Assembly: GCA_902806175.1 (NCBI GenBank) | Contig: CADCVQ010000001.1 | Coordinates: 1 to 64,000 of the forward strand | Source of the DNA: an uncultured Solirubrobacteraceae bacterium | Lineage (GTDB): Bacteria > Actinomycetota > Thermoleophilia > Solirubrobacterales > Solirubrobacteraceae | Length of the DNA stretch: 64,000 nt | Reading direction: 5' to 3' | Shown here: piece after piece, positions 34,766-43,715 of the stretch | Numbering within the stretch: the first letter of the stretch is position 1 | How the letters are laid out: each line of letters starts with the position of its first letter | Position numbers and translations under genes: made by a program | Notes under the pieces: generated by a model | Databases searched by the model: none | The model's input: only the letters and a program-made list of their open reading frames with translations | Told to the model about the DNA's origin: nothing

Positions 34766-35692
34766 ATGCCCACACAAGCGAATTCGCTGAGCGGCAAGGT
34801 GGCGCTTGTCGCCGGCGCGACGCGCGGCGCCGGGCGCGGCACGGCGGTCGCGCTGGGAGAGGCGGGCGCGACGGTCTATTGCACCGGGCGCACGACGCGG
34901 CAGCGGCGCTCGGAGTACGACCGGCCGGAGACGATCGAGCAGACGGCCGAACTCGTCGAGGCCGCCGGCGGCAAGGCCATCGCCGTCGCGGTCGACCACC
35001 TGCAGCCCGCGCAGGTGCAGGCGCTCGTCGCGCGCATCGAGGCCGAGCAGGGCCGCCTGGACGTGCTCGTCAACGACATCTGGGGCGGCGAGAAGCTCAT
35101 CGAGTGGAACACGCCGGTCTGGGAGCACGATCTCGCCGGTGGCCTGCGGATGCTGCGCCTGGCGGTCGACACGCACCTGATCACGAGCCACTTCGCGCTG
35201 GCGCTGCTGCACCGCCGCCCCGGCGGGCTCGTCGTCGAGATGACAGACGGCACGGCGCAGTACAACGCCGACAACTACCGGCTCTCGGTGTTCTATGACC
35301 TGGCCAAGGCGTCCGCCATCCGGCTCGCGTTCGCGCAGAGTCGGGAGCTCGCGCCGCACGGCTGCAGCGCTGTGGCGCTGACGCCGGGCTGGCTGCGTTC
35401 GGAGATGATGCTCGACAACTTCGGCGTCACCGAAGCCACGTGGCGTGACGCCGCGGCCAAGAGCCCGCACTTCGCGGCGATCTCCGAGAGCCCGCGCTTC
35501 GTCGGCCGCGCCGTCGCCGCCCTCGCCGGCGACCCGCAGGTGCAGCGCCGCAGCGGCGGTTCGTTCTCCTCCGGCGGTCTGGCGCGCGAGTACGGCTTCA
35601 CCGACGTTGACGGCTCGCAGCCGGACTGCTGGCGCTACATGGTCGAGGTGCAGGACGCGGGCCGCCCCGCCGACGCCACCGGCTACCGCTGA
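34766..35692 (+). CDS. Short-chain dehydrogenase/reductase
   Basis: 308 residues from ATG 34766. Rossmann nucleotide motif VAGATRGAGRGTAVAL at residues about 16-31, followed by VYCTGRTTRQRRSEYDRPE, which favours NADP(H) because of the Arg after beta-2. The active-site lysine region is YDLAKASAIRLAFAQSRELA with the Tyr-x-x-x-Lys. The usual NNAG is NDIWGG. It resembles the longer SDR group with an extended C-terminal tail (DGSQPDCWRYMVEVQDAG). Substrate unknown. Confidence 0.88.
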   Translation: MPTQANSLSGKVALVAGATRGAGRGTAVALGEAGATVYCTGRTTRQRRSEYDRPETIEQTAELVEAAGGKAIAVAVDHLQPAQVQALVARIEAEQGRLDVLVNDIWGGEKLIEWNTPVWEHDLAGGLRMLRLAVDTHLITSHFALALLHRRPGGLVVEMTDGTAQYNADNYRLSVFYDLAKASAIRLAFAQSRELAPHGCSAVALTPGWLRSEMMLDNFGVTEATWRDAAAKSPHFAAISESPRFVGRAVAALAGDPQVQRRSGGSFSSGGLAREYGFTDVDGSQPDCWRYMVEVQDAGRPADATGYR

Positions 35693-35712
35693 CGGCGCCT
35701 CGCGTCGCCTGC

Positions 35713-36615
35713 TCAGATGATCCCGTTGCGCCTGAGGATCATCACGCTGCGCACCGTCGTGTAGCCGCGCCACTCCAGCGTGGCCGCGGGCGAGTAGCTC
35801 GCGAAGTCCACGCGCCAGCCGCCGTCCTGCTGCTGCTCGCCGGCCAGGCGCTCGAGGTCGCGCTCGACGACATCGGCGCGCAGCAGCGCTCGCGTCGGGC
35901 GGTCGGGAAACGGCGCGAAGTCCAGCGGCGCCATCGCCTCGTCCTCGCTGCCGCCCGCGACGCGCAGCCGCCCGTCGGGGGGAATGAACTGCCCGAGGCG
36001 GTCCAGCAGCGCGGGCGCCTCGGGCTGCGTGTCGTGCACGGCGTCGAGCAGCTGCAGCGCCGCGTTGACGACGAGCGCGTGCGGCAGCGCGTCGATCGCC
36101 GCGATCGCGTCGAGGCAGTACCGCGTCGCGCGCGCGAGCCAGTCGTGGGCGGCGACCGCGGGGTCAAAGCCCGCGACCCGCTGCGCGGCCGCCGCGACGT
36201 AGGCGGTGATCTGCAGGGACGAGACGTGCGGGTCGGCCTGCGCCCAGAACGGCGCCAGCGCGGCGTCGTCGGCGACCGGGAGCGCGAACGCAAGCCCGCC
36301 GTCGGCCAGCGTCACCGACGCCAGCCAGTCGCACAGCTCGACGGCCCGCGCGCTCGTGGCGGGTGCGACGTCGCCGAGTGCCTCGAAGGCGTGCAGCGCC
36401 CCCGCCGGCTGGCTCTCGGCCGCACGCAGGTCGGGCTCCAGGCCCCAGCCGTAGCCGCCGTCGGGGTTGCGGTACGCGTCGAGCGCCGCCAGGACCGCTC
36501 CGGGGTCGCCGCCTGCGAGCAGCACCTCCAGGCGGCGCCGGTCAAGCGTACGCGCGTGGCCGGCCATGAACGAGACGGCCCCTGAGAGGTCGGCGGACAT
36601 GTGGTGAGTCTGCAC
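35713..36615 (-). CDS. Toroid-fold protein (terpene cyclase/prenyltransferase-like)
   Basis: 300 residues of repeating alpha-helices with QW-like motifs: YRNPDGGYGWGLEPDLR near residue 50, VTLADGGLAFALPV near 100 and EQQQDGGWRVDFASYSPA near the end. That is the alpha/alpha-toroid of squalene cyclase and protein prenyltransferase beta subunits. No catalytic DxDD is seen, so enzymatic activity is uncertain. The start could be ATG 36615 or ATG 36600. Confidence 0.75.
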   Translation of the reverse strand: MQTHHMSADLSGAVSFMAGHARTLDRRRLEVLLAGGDPGAVLAALDAYRNPDGGYGWGLEPDLRAAESQPAGALHAFEALGDVAPATSARAVELCDWLASVTLADGGLAFALPVADDAALAPFWAQADPHVSSLQITAYVAAAAQRVAGFDPAVAAHDWLARATRYCLDAIAAIDALPHALVVNAALQLLDAVHDTQPEAPALLDRLGQFIPPDGRLRVAGGSEDEAMAPLDFAPFPDRPTRALLRADVVERDLERLAGEQQQDGGWRVDFASYSPAATLEWRGYTTVRSVMILRRNGII

Positions 36616-36688
36616 ATCTCGCGCCTCGGATGTTCGTCCGCGCGCGCCAAGCGACCAACCAGCGCCTGCGCCGCGCGTTTACACGGTC

Positions 36689-37120
36689 ATGGAAGAGCAC
36701 GCAGAAGGCCGCCGGTCGCCACGGATGCGGCGGGTGCGACCGGTGTACGAGCGCCACCTCCCAGAGCAGCAGTCCGGGCGACGCGGGCGGTTGCTCGCCA
36801 AGGACGACTTCACGGTCCGCTGCACCCGCGACGGCGAGCGCCACGTCGTCGCCGCCTGCGGCCAGCTCGACCGTTCCAGCGCGTGGGAGCTCGAGCGAGA
36901 GCTGCGGCGCGCCGAGGCGACCGATGCCTGCGAGATCCTCGTCGACCTCGGCGGCCTCGAGTTCATCGATTCGGCCGGGATCGAGGTCGTGATCCACGCG
37001 TCGGCGCGGGCGCGCCACCACAGCAAGCGGCTGATGATCGCACCGGGTCCGGAGGCGGTGCACAGCACGTTTCAGCGCAGCGGCCTCGCGTCGCGGCTGC
37101 CGTTCGTCGATCCACGCTGA
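36689..37120 (+). CDS. STAS-domain protein (anti-sigma factor antagonist type)
   Basis: 143 residues; the last 90 form a STAS domain: VVAACGQLDRSSAWELEREL and ILVDLGGLEFIDSAGIEVVI, with the phosphorylatable Ser in FIDSAG. Such proteins are switched by Ser kinases that free sigma factors. No kinase or sigma gene is adjacent. The basic N-terminal 40 residues are atypical, so the start may be later. Confidence 0.82.
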   Translation: MEEHAEGRRSPRMRRVRPVYERHLPEQQSGRRGRLLAKDDFTVRCTRDGERHVVAACGQLDRSSAWELERELRRAEATDACEILVDLGGLEFIDSAGIEVVIHASARARHHSKRLMIAPGPEAVHSTFQRSGLASRLPFVDPR

Positions 37121-37171
37121 GCCGCGCGAGCCGCCGTCGTAGGCGCACGTCGCGGAACTTGATTCGAGATG

Positions 37172-37185
37172 CGAACATGTGTTCG
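37172..37185 (+). promoter_or_regulatory. LexA (SOS) box of dinB
   Basis: CGAACATGTGTTCG is a perfect palindrome matching the Gram-positive/actinobacterial LexA operator CGAAC-N4-GTTCG. It ends on the first base of the likely dinB start GTG at 37185, so LexA would block the very start of the gene. Confidence 0.85.
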
Positions 37186-38279
37186 TGTCCCGGTCTCAGG
37201 TCGTCCTGCACGCCGACGTCGACGCGTTCTTCGCGTCTGTCGAGCAGCGCGACGATCCGAGCCTGCGCGGCAGGCCCGTGATCGTCGGCGGCGGCGTCGT
37301 GATGGCCGCGAGCTACGAGGCGCGCCGCTTCGGCGTGCGCAGCGGGATGGGCGGCTCGCGGGCACGGCGCCTGTGCCCGCAAGCGGTCGTGGTGGCGTCG
37401 CGCTTTGGCGCCTACGTGGAGGCCAGCCGAGCGGTCTTCGCCGTGTTCGAGCGCACGGCGCCGGTCGTCGAGGCGGTCTCGATCGAGGAGGCGTTTCTCG
37501 AGATCGGCGCGCTGGCGCGGACGAATGGCGCGGCCCACGCGATCGGCCAGCGGCTGCGCGACGAGGTTCGCGACGAGGTCGGCCTGCCGATCACGGTCGG
37601 CGTCGGGCGCACGAAGATCGTCGCGAAGATGGCCAGCCGCGCGGCGAAGCCCGACGGGCTGCTCGTGATCACGCCGGCGCAGGAGCGGGCGTTCCTGCAC
37701 CCGCTCGCGGTGGAGGACCTCTGGGGCGTCGGACCGGCGACCGCGAAGAAGCTGCACGCCCGCGACCTGCGCACCGTCGGCCAGGTCGCGCAGCTCGGCG
37801 AGGCGGCGCTCAAGCAGATCCTCGGCAAGGCCGCCGGGCGCCACGTCCACGCGCTCACAAACGCGATCGAGCTGCGCCCCGTGCAGCCCAACCGGCCGCC
37901 GCGCTCGTTCGGCGCCCAGCGCTCGCTCGGCCGCGCGCGCGGGGCGCCGCTTTCGCCGGACGAGCTCGACGACGCGCTGGCACGGCTCGCCGACCGCGTC
38001 GCGACCCGCATGGCCAAGGCGGGCTACGCCGGTCGCACCGTGGTCCTGCGGCTGCGCTTCGGCGACTACTCGCGCGCAACGCGCTCGCACACGCTGCCCG
38101 ACCACACGATCGCGCCGGAACCGATCCTGGCAGCGGCGTGCGCCCTCGCCGCGGCCGCGCGACCGGCGATCGAGCGCCAGGGCCTGACGCTCGTCGGCCT
38201 GACCGTCATCAACCTCGTCGACCTGAGCGGCGGGACGCAGCTCGAGCTGACCGGCGTTCAGCCGCCCGGACGCTGCTGA
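37185..38279 (+). CDS. dinB: DNA polymerase IV (Y-family)
   Basis: 364 residues from GTG 37185 (MSRSQVVLHADVDAFFASVE-like opening); a GTG at 37179 is also in frame. Y-family motifs: metal Asp11 in HADVDAFF, YEARRFGVRSGM, and the catalytic loop SIEEAFLEI, where the usual Asp-Glu pair (SIDEAYLD) is Glu-Glu. Helix-hairpin-helix LWGVGPATAKKLHARDLRT and a little-finger domain follow. It is an error-prone translesion polymerase induced by DNA damage; the LexA box at its start supports that. Its 3' end overlaps the convergent regulator gene by 22 bases. Confidence 0.93.
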   Translation: MSRSQVVLHADVDAFFASVEQRDDPSLRGRPVIVGGGVVMAASYEARRFGVRSGMGGSRARRLCPQAVVVASRFGAYVEASRAVFAVFERTAPVVEAVSIEEAFLEIGALARTNGAAHAIGQRLRDEVRDEVGLPITVGVGRTKIVAKMASRAAKPDGLLVITPAQERAFLHPLAVEDLWGVGPATAKKLHARDLRTVGQVAQLGEAALKQILGKAAGRHVHALTNAIELRPVQPNRPPRSFGAQRSLGRARGAPLSPDELDDALARLADRVATRMAKAGYAGRTVVLRLRFGDYSRATRSHTLPDHTIAPEPILAAACALAAAARPAIERQGLTLVGLTVINLVDLSGGTQLELTGVQPPGRC

Positions 38280-38935
38280 GCCCCCGGCTGGACGAGGCCG
38301 CACTCGTAGGCGAACACGACCGCTTGAACGCGGTCGCGCAGGCGCAGCTTGGCGAGGATGTGGGTCACGTGCGTCTTGACGGTCGCCTCCGTCACGAAGA
38401 GGGTGGATCCGATCTCTGCGTTGGAGCGGCCGTGGGCGACGAGCTTCAGGACGTCGAGTTCGCGGTCGGTGAGCTCCGCGAGCTCGTCGGGCGCGTGCGA
38501 GCCCGGGGCGGGGCGGCGCACGAACTCCTCGACGAGCCGGCGGGTGATGACGGGGGCCAGCAGGGCATCGCCGCCGGCGACGACGCGCACCGCATCGGCC
38601 AGTTGCTCGGGGCGCACGTCTTTGAGCAGGAACCCGCTCGCGCCGGCCTTCATCGCGTCGTAGACGTAGCGATCGGCGTCGAACGTCGTGAGGATCAGCA
38701 CGCGCGGCGCGCCTGCGTCGTCTCCGAGCATCCGGCGCGTGGCCTCGATGCCGTCGAGCACCGGCATGCGGATGTCCATCAGGACGACGTCCGGCGCCAG
38801 CGCGCGGGCCTGTTCGATCGCGTCGCGGCCGTCCTCGGCCTCGCCGACGACCTGCATGTCCTTCTGGGCGTCGAGGATGAGCCGAAAGCCGCCGCGGACG
38901 AGCGCCTGGTCGTCGACGATGAGGATCCGGATCAC
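38258..38935 (-). CDS. NarL-family response regulator
   Basis: 225 residues from GTG 38935, which overlaps the kinase stop (GTGA). Receiver domain IRILIVDDQALVRGG with phospho-Asp in DVVLMDIRMPVLDG and Lys in GFLLKDV. LuxR-type helix-turn-helix LTDRELDVLKLVAHGRSNAE and VKTHVTHILAKLRLRD. It is the partner of the kinase encoded just upstream and probably controls the divergent ABC exporter operon at 40260. Confidence 0.93.
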   Translation of the reverse strand: MIRILIVDDQALVRGGFRLILDAQKDMQVVGEAEDGRDAIEQARALAPDVVLMDIRMPVLDGIEATRRMLGDDAGAPRVLILTTFDADRYVYDAMKAGASGFLLKDVRPEQLADAVRVVAGGDALLAPVITRRLVEEFVRRPAPGSHAPDELAELTDRELDVLKLVAHGRSNAEIGSTLFVTEATVKTHVTHILAKLRLRDRVQAVVFAYECGLVQPGAQQRPGG

Positions 38936-40053
38936 GCGTTCTCTGCGGTGATCGGCAGGCGCGCGCGCACCTCGAAGCCGCCCTCTGGACGAGGTTCGGC
39001 GTCGAGTGCGCCGCCGTACAGGGCCACGCGCTGTCGCATGCCGAGCAGCCCGTAGCCACCTCCGTCGGCGTGCGCGACGCGCCCGCTGTTGGTCACCTCG
39101 AGTTCGAGGGTGTCGGCGCGGTAGCGGACGCTGACCCGGGCGCGAGCGGCGCCGCCGTGCTTGAGCACGTTGGTCAGCGCCTCCTGGACGATGCGAAACG
39201 CGGTCAGGTCGATGCCCGGCGACAGCGGCCGCGGCTGCCCGTCGCTGGTGACGTCGACCGGCAGCCCGGCCGCCCTGGTCTGCTCGACGAGCACGTCGAG
39301 CTGCGCCAGGCCGGGCTGTGGGGTCAGCGTCGTGTCGTCGCTGCCGCGCAGGACGCCGAGCAGGCGACGCATCTCGGCGAGCGCCTGATGACCGGTCTCC
39401 TCGACGGCGATCAGCGGCTGACGGGCCTTCTCGGGGTCGTCGTCGAGCAACAGCCGCGCGGCGCCGGCCTGGATCGTCATGACGCTGACGCTGTGCGCGA
39501 CGACGTCGTGCAGCTCGCTGGCGATCCGCGCGCGTTCTGTGAGCGCGGCTGCCTCGTGCGCCTGCTCGAGGTGCCGGGCGCGCTGCTCGAGCTCGGCGGC
39601 GCGGCGGCCGCGCTCGGCGAGCGCGCGCCCGACCGCCCAGCCGGCGGCGCCGATCAGGAAGATCGGGACCGCGTTCTCGGACGACGGCACGTCGTTGAGC
39701 ACGATCGCCGCCAGTGCCGCGTATCCGATCGCACCGCCGACGAGCGCCCGCCGCGGGTTGATATGCGTGCCGCTGACGCAGAAGGCCGCGATCAGCGCGA
39801 AGGCGTTGACCTGGCCCTCGGTCACGACGTGACCCGACAGGAACGACTCCAGGCCCAGGATCGCGAAGACGAGCGCGGGGGCACCGAGCGGAAACCGTCC
39901 GCGCAGCAGCAGCGGCAAGGTCCACAGCAGCGCGGCGGGCGCGGTGACGAGGCGCGGGACCTGGTGGGGATCGGACCACACCTCGATCTGCGCGGCCACG
40001 GCGAGGACGACGACGACTGCGTCGACCCAGCGGCGCGCGAGGAGTGAGCCCAC
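38932..40053 (-). CDS. Sensor histidine kinase (HisKA_3 type)
   Basis: 373 residues: four to five N-terminal membrane helices (to about residue 145), a short coiled region, then the H-box ERARIASELHDVVAHSVSVM with the phospho-His and an ATPase with TNVLKHGGAARARVSV and GYGLLGMRQRVALYGG. There is no large extracellular sensor, so it probably senses the membrane. It is paired with the response regulator by a 4-base overlap. Confidence 0.92.
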   Translation of the reverse strand: MGSLLARRWVDAVVVVLAVAAQIEVWSDPHQVPRLVTAPAALLWTLPLLLRGRFPLGAPALVFAILGLESFLSGHVVTEGQVNAFALIAAFCVSGTHINPRRALVGGAIGYAALAAIVLNDVPSSENAVPIFLIGAAGWAVGRALAERGRRAAELEQRARHLEQAHEAAALTERARIASELHDVVAHSVSVMTIQAGAARLLLDDDPEKARQPLIAVEETGHQALAEMRRLLGVLRGSDDTTLTPQPGLAQLDVLVEQTRAAGLPVDVTSDGQPRPLSPGIDLTAFRIVQEALTNVLKHGGAARARVSVRYRADTLELEVTNSGRVAHADGGGYGLLGMRQRVALYGGALDAEPRPEGGFEVRARLPITAENA

Positions 40054-40259
40054 AGGCGCACCGTAGAGCGTGCAGCGCCTGCTCGCATCGGATCAGCCGC
40101 TGATCTCTCTCCACCTCAAGTCGTAGGCGCAATCAGACCCTCGCGCGAGGGATCGCCGCTGCGAACGGGACCTGGCGACGAGCGCAGACAGGCGCTCAGG
40201 GCGACGCGTTCGGGGTCGCTTCCGCCATAGCTTCGACGCACCCACTCAAGGAGCGTCAC

Positions 40260-41036
40260 ATGCACTTCTCAACTGCCGCGCAAGCGGTGGACGTACAGGA
40301 CGAGCAGCCCCGCGTGCGCGTCGCCGCTCGTGACATCACCCGCCGCTACGGCTCGGGCGAGAACGCCGTCGACGCGCTGCGCGGCGTCTCGTTGTCGATC
40401 GTCGAGGGCGAGCTGGTCGCCGTCATGGGCCCGTCGGGCTCGGGCAAGTCGACCCTCATGCACCTGCTGGCCGGGCTCGACACGCCGACCGGCGGCGAGA
40501 TCTGGATCGACTCCACGCAGATCGGGGCGCTCGGCGATTCGGCGCTGACCGAGCTGCGGCGCCGCCACGTCGGCTTCATCTTTCAGTTCTTCAACCTGCT
40601 GCCGATGTTGACGGCCGAGGAGAACATCCGGCTGTCGCTCGACCTGGCCGGCGAGCGGGGCGACCATGACTGGGTCGAGGAGCTGATCACGCGTGTCGGC
40701 CTCGGCGATCGCCGTCGCCATCGGCCGGCCGAGCTGTCGGGCGGCCAGCAGCAGCGCGTCGCGGTCGCGCGCGCGCTCGTCTCGCGGCCGACCGTGGTCT
40801 TCGCCGACGAGCCGACCGGCAACCTGGATTCCAAGACGAGCGCGGAGATCCTCGAGCTTCTGCGCCAGGCCGTCGACGAGTACGGACAGACGACGGTCAT
40901 GGTCACGCACGACCCGACCGCCGCCGCGATCGCCGACCGCATCCTCTTCCTCGCCGACGGCCAGATCGTCAAGCAGCTCGGCCGCTCGACGGCCGCCGAC
41001 GTGATTGCGGCGCTCGAGGAGGTGTCGCGGTCATGA
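40260..41036 (+). CDS. ABC transporter ATP-binding protein (MacB/LolD type)
   Basis: 258 residues. Walker A GPSGSGKSTLMHLLAG, Q-loop FIFQFFNLLPMLTAEEN, signature LSGGQQQRVAVARAL, Walker B VVFADEPTGNLDSKTS, H-loop VTHDP. This is the ATPase of a FtsX-like exporter. It overlaps the permease start by 4 bases. Start ATG 40260 follows GGAGCG; the first 20 residues before the Arg-rich strand may be a variable extension. Confidence 0.94.
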   Translation: MHFSTAAQAVDVQDEQPRVRVAARDITRRYGSGENAVDALRGVSLSIVEGELVAVMGPSGSGKSTLMHLLAGLDTPTGGEIWIDSTQIGALGDSALTELRRRHVGFIFQFFNLLPMLTAEENIRLSLDLAGERGDHDWVEELITRVGLGDRRRHRPAELSGGQQQRVAVARALVSRPTVVFADEPTGNLDSKTSAEILELLRQAVDEYGQTTVMVTHDPTAAAIADRILFLADGQIVKQLGRSTAADVIAALEEVSRS

Positions 41037-43591
41037 TGCGCGTCGCACTCAAGGGGCTCGCCGGGCGCAAGCTGCGCTCGGGGCTGACGGCGGTGGCGAT
41101 CATCCTCGGCGTGGCGATGGTGAGCGGCACGTACATCCTCACCGACACGATCGAAAACGGCTTCGGCGCCGTCGCCACCCAGGCCTACAAGAGCTCGGAT
41201 GCCGTGATCAGCCCGAAGACGGGGTTCGGCGACGAGCAGACCGGGGCCGGTGGTTTTCCCGCCGCCGTGCTCGACGGCGTGCGACGCGTACCCGCCGTGC
41301 GGGCGGCGGCCGGATCGATCGTCGACGAAGCCAGGCTGATCGACCGCGGCGGTGATGTGCTCGGCGGCGGCAGCGCCCCGCCGCTGGCCTTCGGGATCGA
41401 TCCGCGCGGCGACGAGAGCCTCACTCCGCTGCAGGTGACCGACGGCGAGCTGCCGGCGCGCAGCGGCGAGATCGCGATCGGCAAGGCGACCGCGCAGGAC
41501 GAGGGCTACGCGATCGGAGACACGATCGAGGTCGCCACGAGCGGCCCGTCGCGCAACTTCCGGATCGTTGGGCTCGCGGAGCTCGGCGGCGTCGGCTCGC
41601 TCGGTGGATCGACGATCGCCGTCTTCGAGCTGCGCACGGCGCAGAGCCTGTTCGACAAGCAGGGCAAGCTCGATCTGGTTCGCGTCGCCGGAGACGACGG
41701 CGTCACGCCCGGCGAGCTGCTCTCGGCGATGTCTGCCCAGCTTCCGCCGACGGTCCAGCTGCGAACCGGCGAGGCGCAGGCCGCGGCCGAGACCGACGAG
41801 TCGAGCGAGAACCTCGAGCTCGTGAACTACTTCCTGCTCGCCTTCGGCGCCATCGCGCTGTTCGTCGGCAGCTTCGTGATCGCCAACACGCTGTCGATCA
41901 CGATCGCGCAGCGCACGCGGGAGCTCGCGACGCTGCGCACGCTCGGCGCCTCGCGCCGCCAGGTCCTGATCTCGATCGTCGTCGAGTCGCTCGTGGTCGG
42001 CCTGCTGGCGTCGATCGCGGGCCTCTTGCTCGGGCTGGGCCTGGCCCAAGGCCTGAACGCGCTGCTCGTCGGCGTCGGCATCGACCTGCCCTCGAGCGGG
42101 ACCGTGTTCGCGACCCGCACGGTGATCGTCAGCCTGCTCGTCGGCGTCATCATCACGCTCCTGGCGAGCATCCGCCCGGCGGTGCGGGCGACGCGCGTGC
42201 CGCCGATCGCAGCCGTTCGCGACGGCGCCGTCCTGCCGCCGTCGCGCTTGGAACGCCACGGGCCGGCGACGGCGCTGCTCGTCCTGGCGCTGGCGGTGGC
42301 CGCGCTGCTGCTCGGCACTGTCGCGGGCGGGCTTGCGACGGGTAGCCGGCTGCTGCTCTGCGGTGTTGGCGCCATCCTGCTGTTCGTCGGCATCGCGCTG
42401 GTGGCGCCGCGCGTCGTCAAGCCGCTCGCGTCGGTGCTGGGCTGGCCCGCGACGCGGATCGGCGGCTTCGCCGGCCGGCTCGCGCGCGCCAACTCGACGC
42501 GCAACCCGAGCCGGACCGCCTCGACGGCCGCCGCGCTCATGATCGGGCTCACGCTCGTGACCTTCGTCGCGATCCTCGGGCAGGGCTTGCGCGGCACGTT
42601 CGTCGACTCCGTCGACGAGCTCTTCGTGGCGGACTATGCGCTGACGGCGGAGAGCGGCTTTGCGGCGCTCCCGCCGGAGATCGAGCAGGCGGCCGCGGCG
42701 ACACCCGGCGTGCAGCTCGTCTCCGCGGTTCGCAGCGGGAGCGCGAAGCTCGGCGCCGAGGACGTCGACGTCAGCGCCGTCGACCGGCGCATCGGCGACG
42801 CGATGCAGATCGACTGGCATCGCGGCTCGGACGCCGTTGCGGCGCAGCTCGGACGCGACGGTGCGTTCGTGACGCACGACTGGGCGCAGGAGCACGACCT
42901 GAGCGTCGGCTCGCCCCTGCAGATCGCGACGCCGACGGGCAAGACGCTGCGCCTGACGGTGAGGGGCATCTGGCGGGAGCCCAAGGGCGGCTCGCCGTTC
43001 GGCGAGTTGGCGATCTCGCACGCCGCCTTCGCGGACGGTTTTCCGCGCCCGCGCAACGACTTGACGTTCGTCAACATGGACGGTGGGGTCAGCGCGGCGA
43101 GCAGCGCCGCGCTCGAGCGCGGGCTCGACGGGTTCCCGCACGCGAAGGTGCAGACCGGCGAGGAGTTCAAGGACGCGCAGGTGGCGCAGTTCGCGCAGAT
43201 GCTCAACGTCCTGTACGTCCTGCTCGCGCTGTCGGTCATCGTCAGCCTGTTCGGGATCGTCAACACGCTCGTGCTGACGGTGTTCGAGCGCACGCGCGAG
43301 CTCGGGATGCTGCGTGCCGTCGGCATGTCACGCCGCCAGGTGCGGCGCATGATCCGCCACGAGAGCATCATCACCGCGCTGCTGGGCGCGACGCTCGGGA
43401 TCCTCGCCGGGGTCCTGCTCGCCGCGCTCGTCTCCCAGGCGCTCGCCGACGAGGGCGTCGCGTTCGCGATCCCCTACGGCTCGCTCGTCGCGTTCCTCGT
43501 GGCGGCCGTCATCGTCGGCCTGCTCGCGGCGATCCTGCCGGCGCGGCGGGCGGCGCGCCTGAACGTCCTGCGAGCGCTGCAGTACGAGTGA
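41033..43591 (+). CDS. ABC transporter permease (MacB/FtsX family)
   Basis: 852 residues. N-terminal membrane anchor (RSGLTAVAIILGVAMVSGTY), a first extracytoplasmic domain to about residue 255, two sets of FtsX-type helices (for example YFLLAFGAIALFVGSFVIAN and MLNVLYVLLALSVIVSLFGI) each followed by RTRELxxLRxxGxSRRQV. The two matching FtsX cores are typical of the large actinobacterial exporters of antibiotics or lipids. Works with the preceding ATPase; cargo unknown. Probably regulated by the divergent two-component system. Confidence 0.93.
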   Translation: MMRVALKGLAGRKLRSGLTAVAIILGVAMVSGTYILTDTIENGFGAVATQAYKSSDAVISPKTGFGDEQTGAGGFPAAVLDGVRRVPAVRAAAGSIVDEARLIDRGGDVLGGGSAPPLAFGIDPRGDESLTPLQVTDGELPARSGEIAIGKATAQDEGYAIGDTIEVATSGPSRNFRIVGLAELGGVGSLGGSTIAVFELRTAQSLFDKQGKLDLVRVAGDDGVTPGELLSAMSAQLPPTVQLRTGEAQAAAETDESSENLELVNYFLLAFGAIALFVGSFVIANTLSITIAQRTRELATLRTLGASRRQVLISIVVESLVVGLLASIAGLLLGLGLAQGLNALLVGVGIDLPSSGTVFATRTVIVSLLVGVIITLLASIRPAVRATRVPPIAAVRDGAVLPPSRLERHGPATALLVLALAVAALLLGTVAGGLATGSRLLLCGVGAILLFVGIALVAPRVVKPLASVLGWPATRIGGFAGRLARANSTRNPSRTASTAAALMIGLTLVTFVAILGQGLRGTFVDSVDELFVADYALTAESGFAALPPEIEQAAAATPGVQLVSAVRSGSAKLGAEDVDVSAVDRRIGDAMQIDWHRGSDAVAAQLGRDGAFVTHDWAQEHDLSVGSPLQIATPTGKTLRLTVRGIWREPKGGSPFGELAISHAAFADGFPRPRNDLTFVNMDGGVSAASSAALERGLDGFPHAKVQTGEEFKDAQVAQFAQMLNVLYVLLALSVIVSLFGIVNTLVLTVFERTRELGMLRAVGMSRRQVRRMIRHESIITALLGATLGILAGVLLAALVSQALADEGVAFAIPYGSLVAFLVAAVIVGLLAAILPARRAARLNVLRALQYE

Positions 43592-43595
43592 CGGC

Positions 43596-43640
43596 GCGCG
43601 TGCGAGCCGTCGTCGTCCCGGCGGCGGCGCTCGCACGCGC
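43596..43640. terminator. Large hairpin after the ABC permease
   Basis: Twelve perfect pairs (43596-43607 with 43629-43640, GCGCGTGCGAGC and its complement) around a 21-base loop, starting 5 bases after the permease stop. No U-tract, so it may act as a processing or Rho-aided stop for either strand. Confidence 0.5.
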
Positions 43641-43654
43641 ATGACGAACCCCTG

Positions 43655-43675
43655 CCCCGGCGGCCTTCGCCGGGG
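43655..43675. terminator. Hairpin between convergent permease and accD genes
   Basis: CCCCGGCG pairs perfectly with CGCCGGGG around GCCTT (43655-43662 with 43668-43675). It lies between two convergent genes and can serve both strands. Confidence 0.55.
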
Positions 43676-43715
43676 GAGGCGCGCCGTCGTCGGCAAGCGG
43701 CGCGAACGGGCGACC

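Noticed and set aside
43596-43640. Twelve-pair hairpin as a regulator-binding operator
   Set aside because: It lies between convergent genes right after a stop codon, where a transcript end is the simpler explanation.
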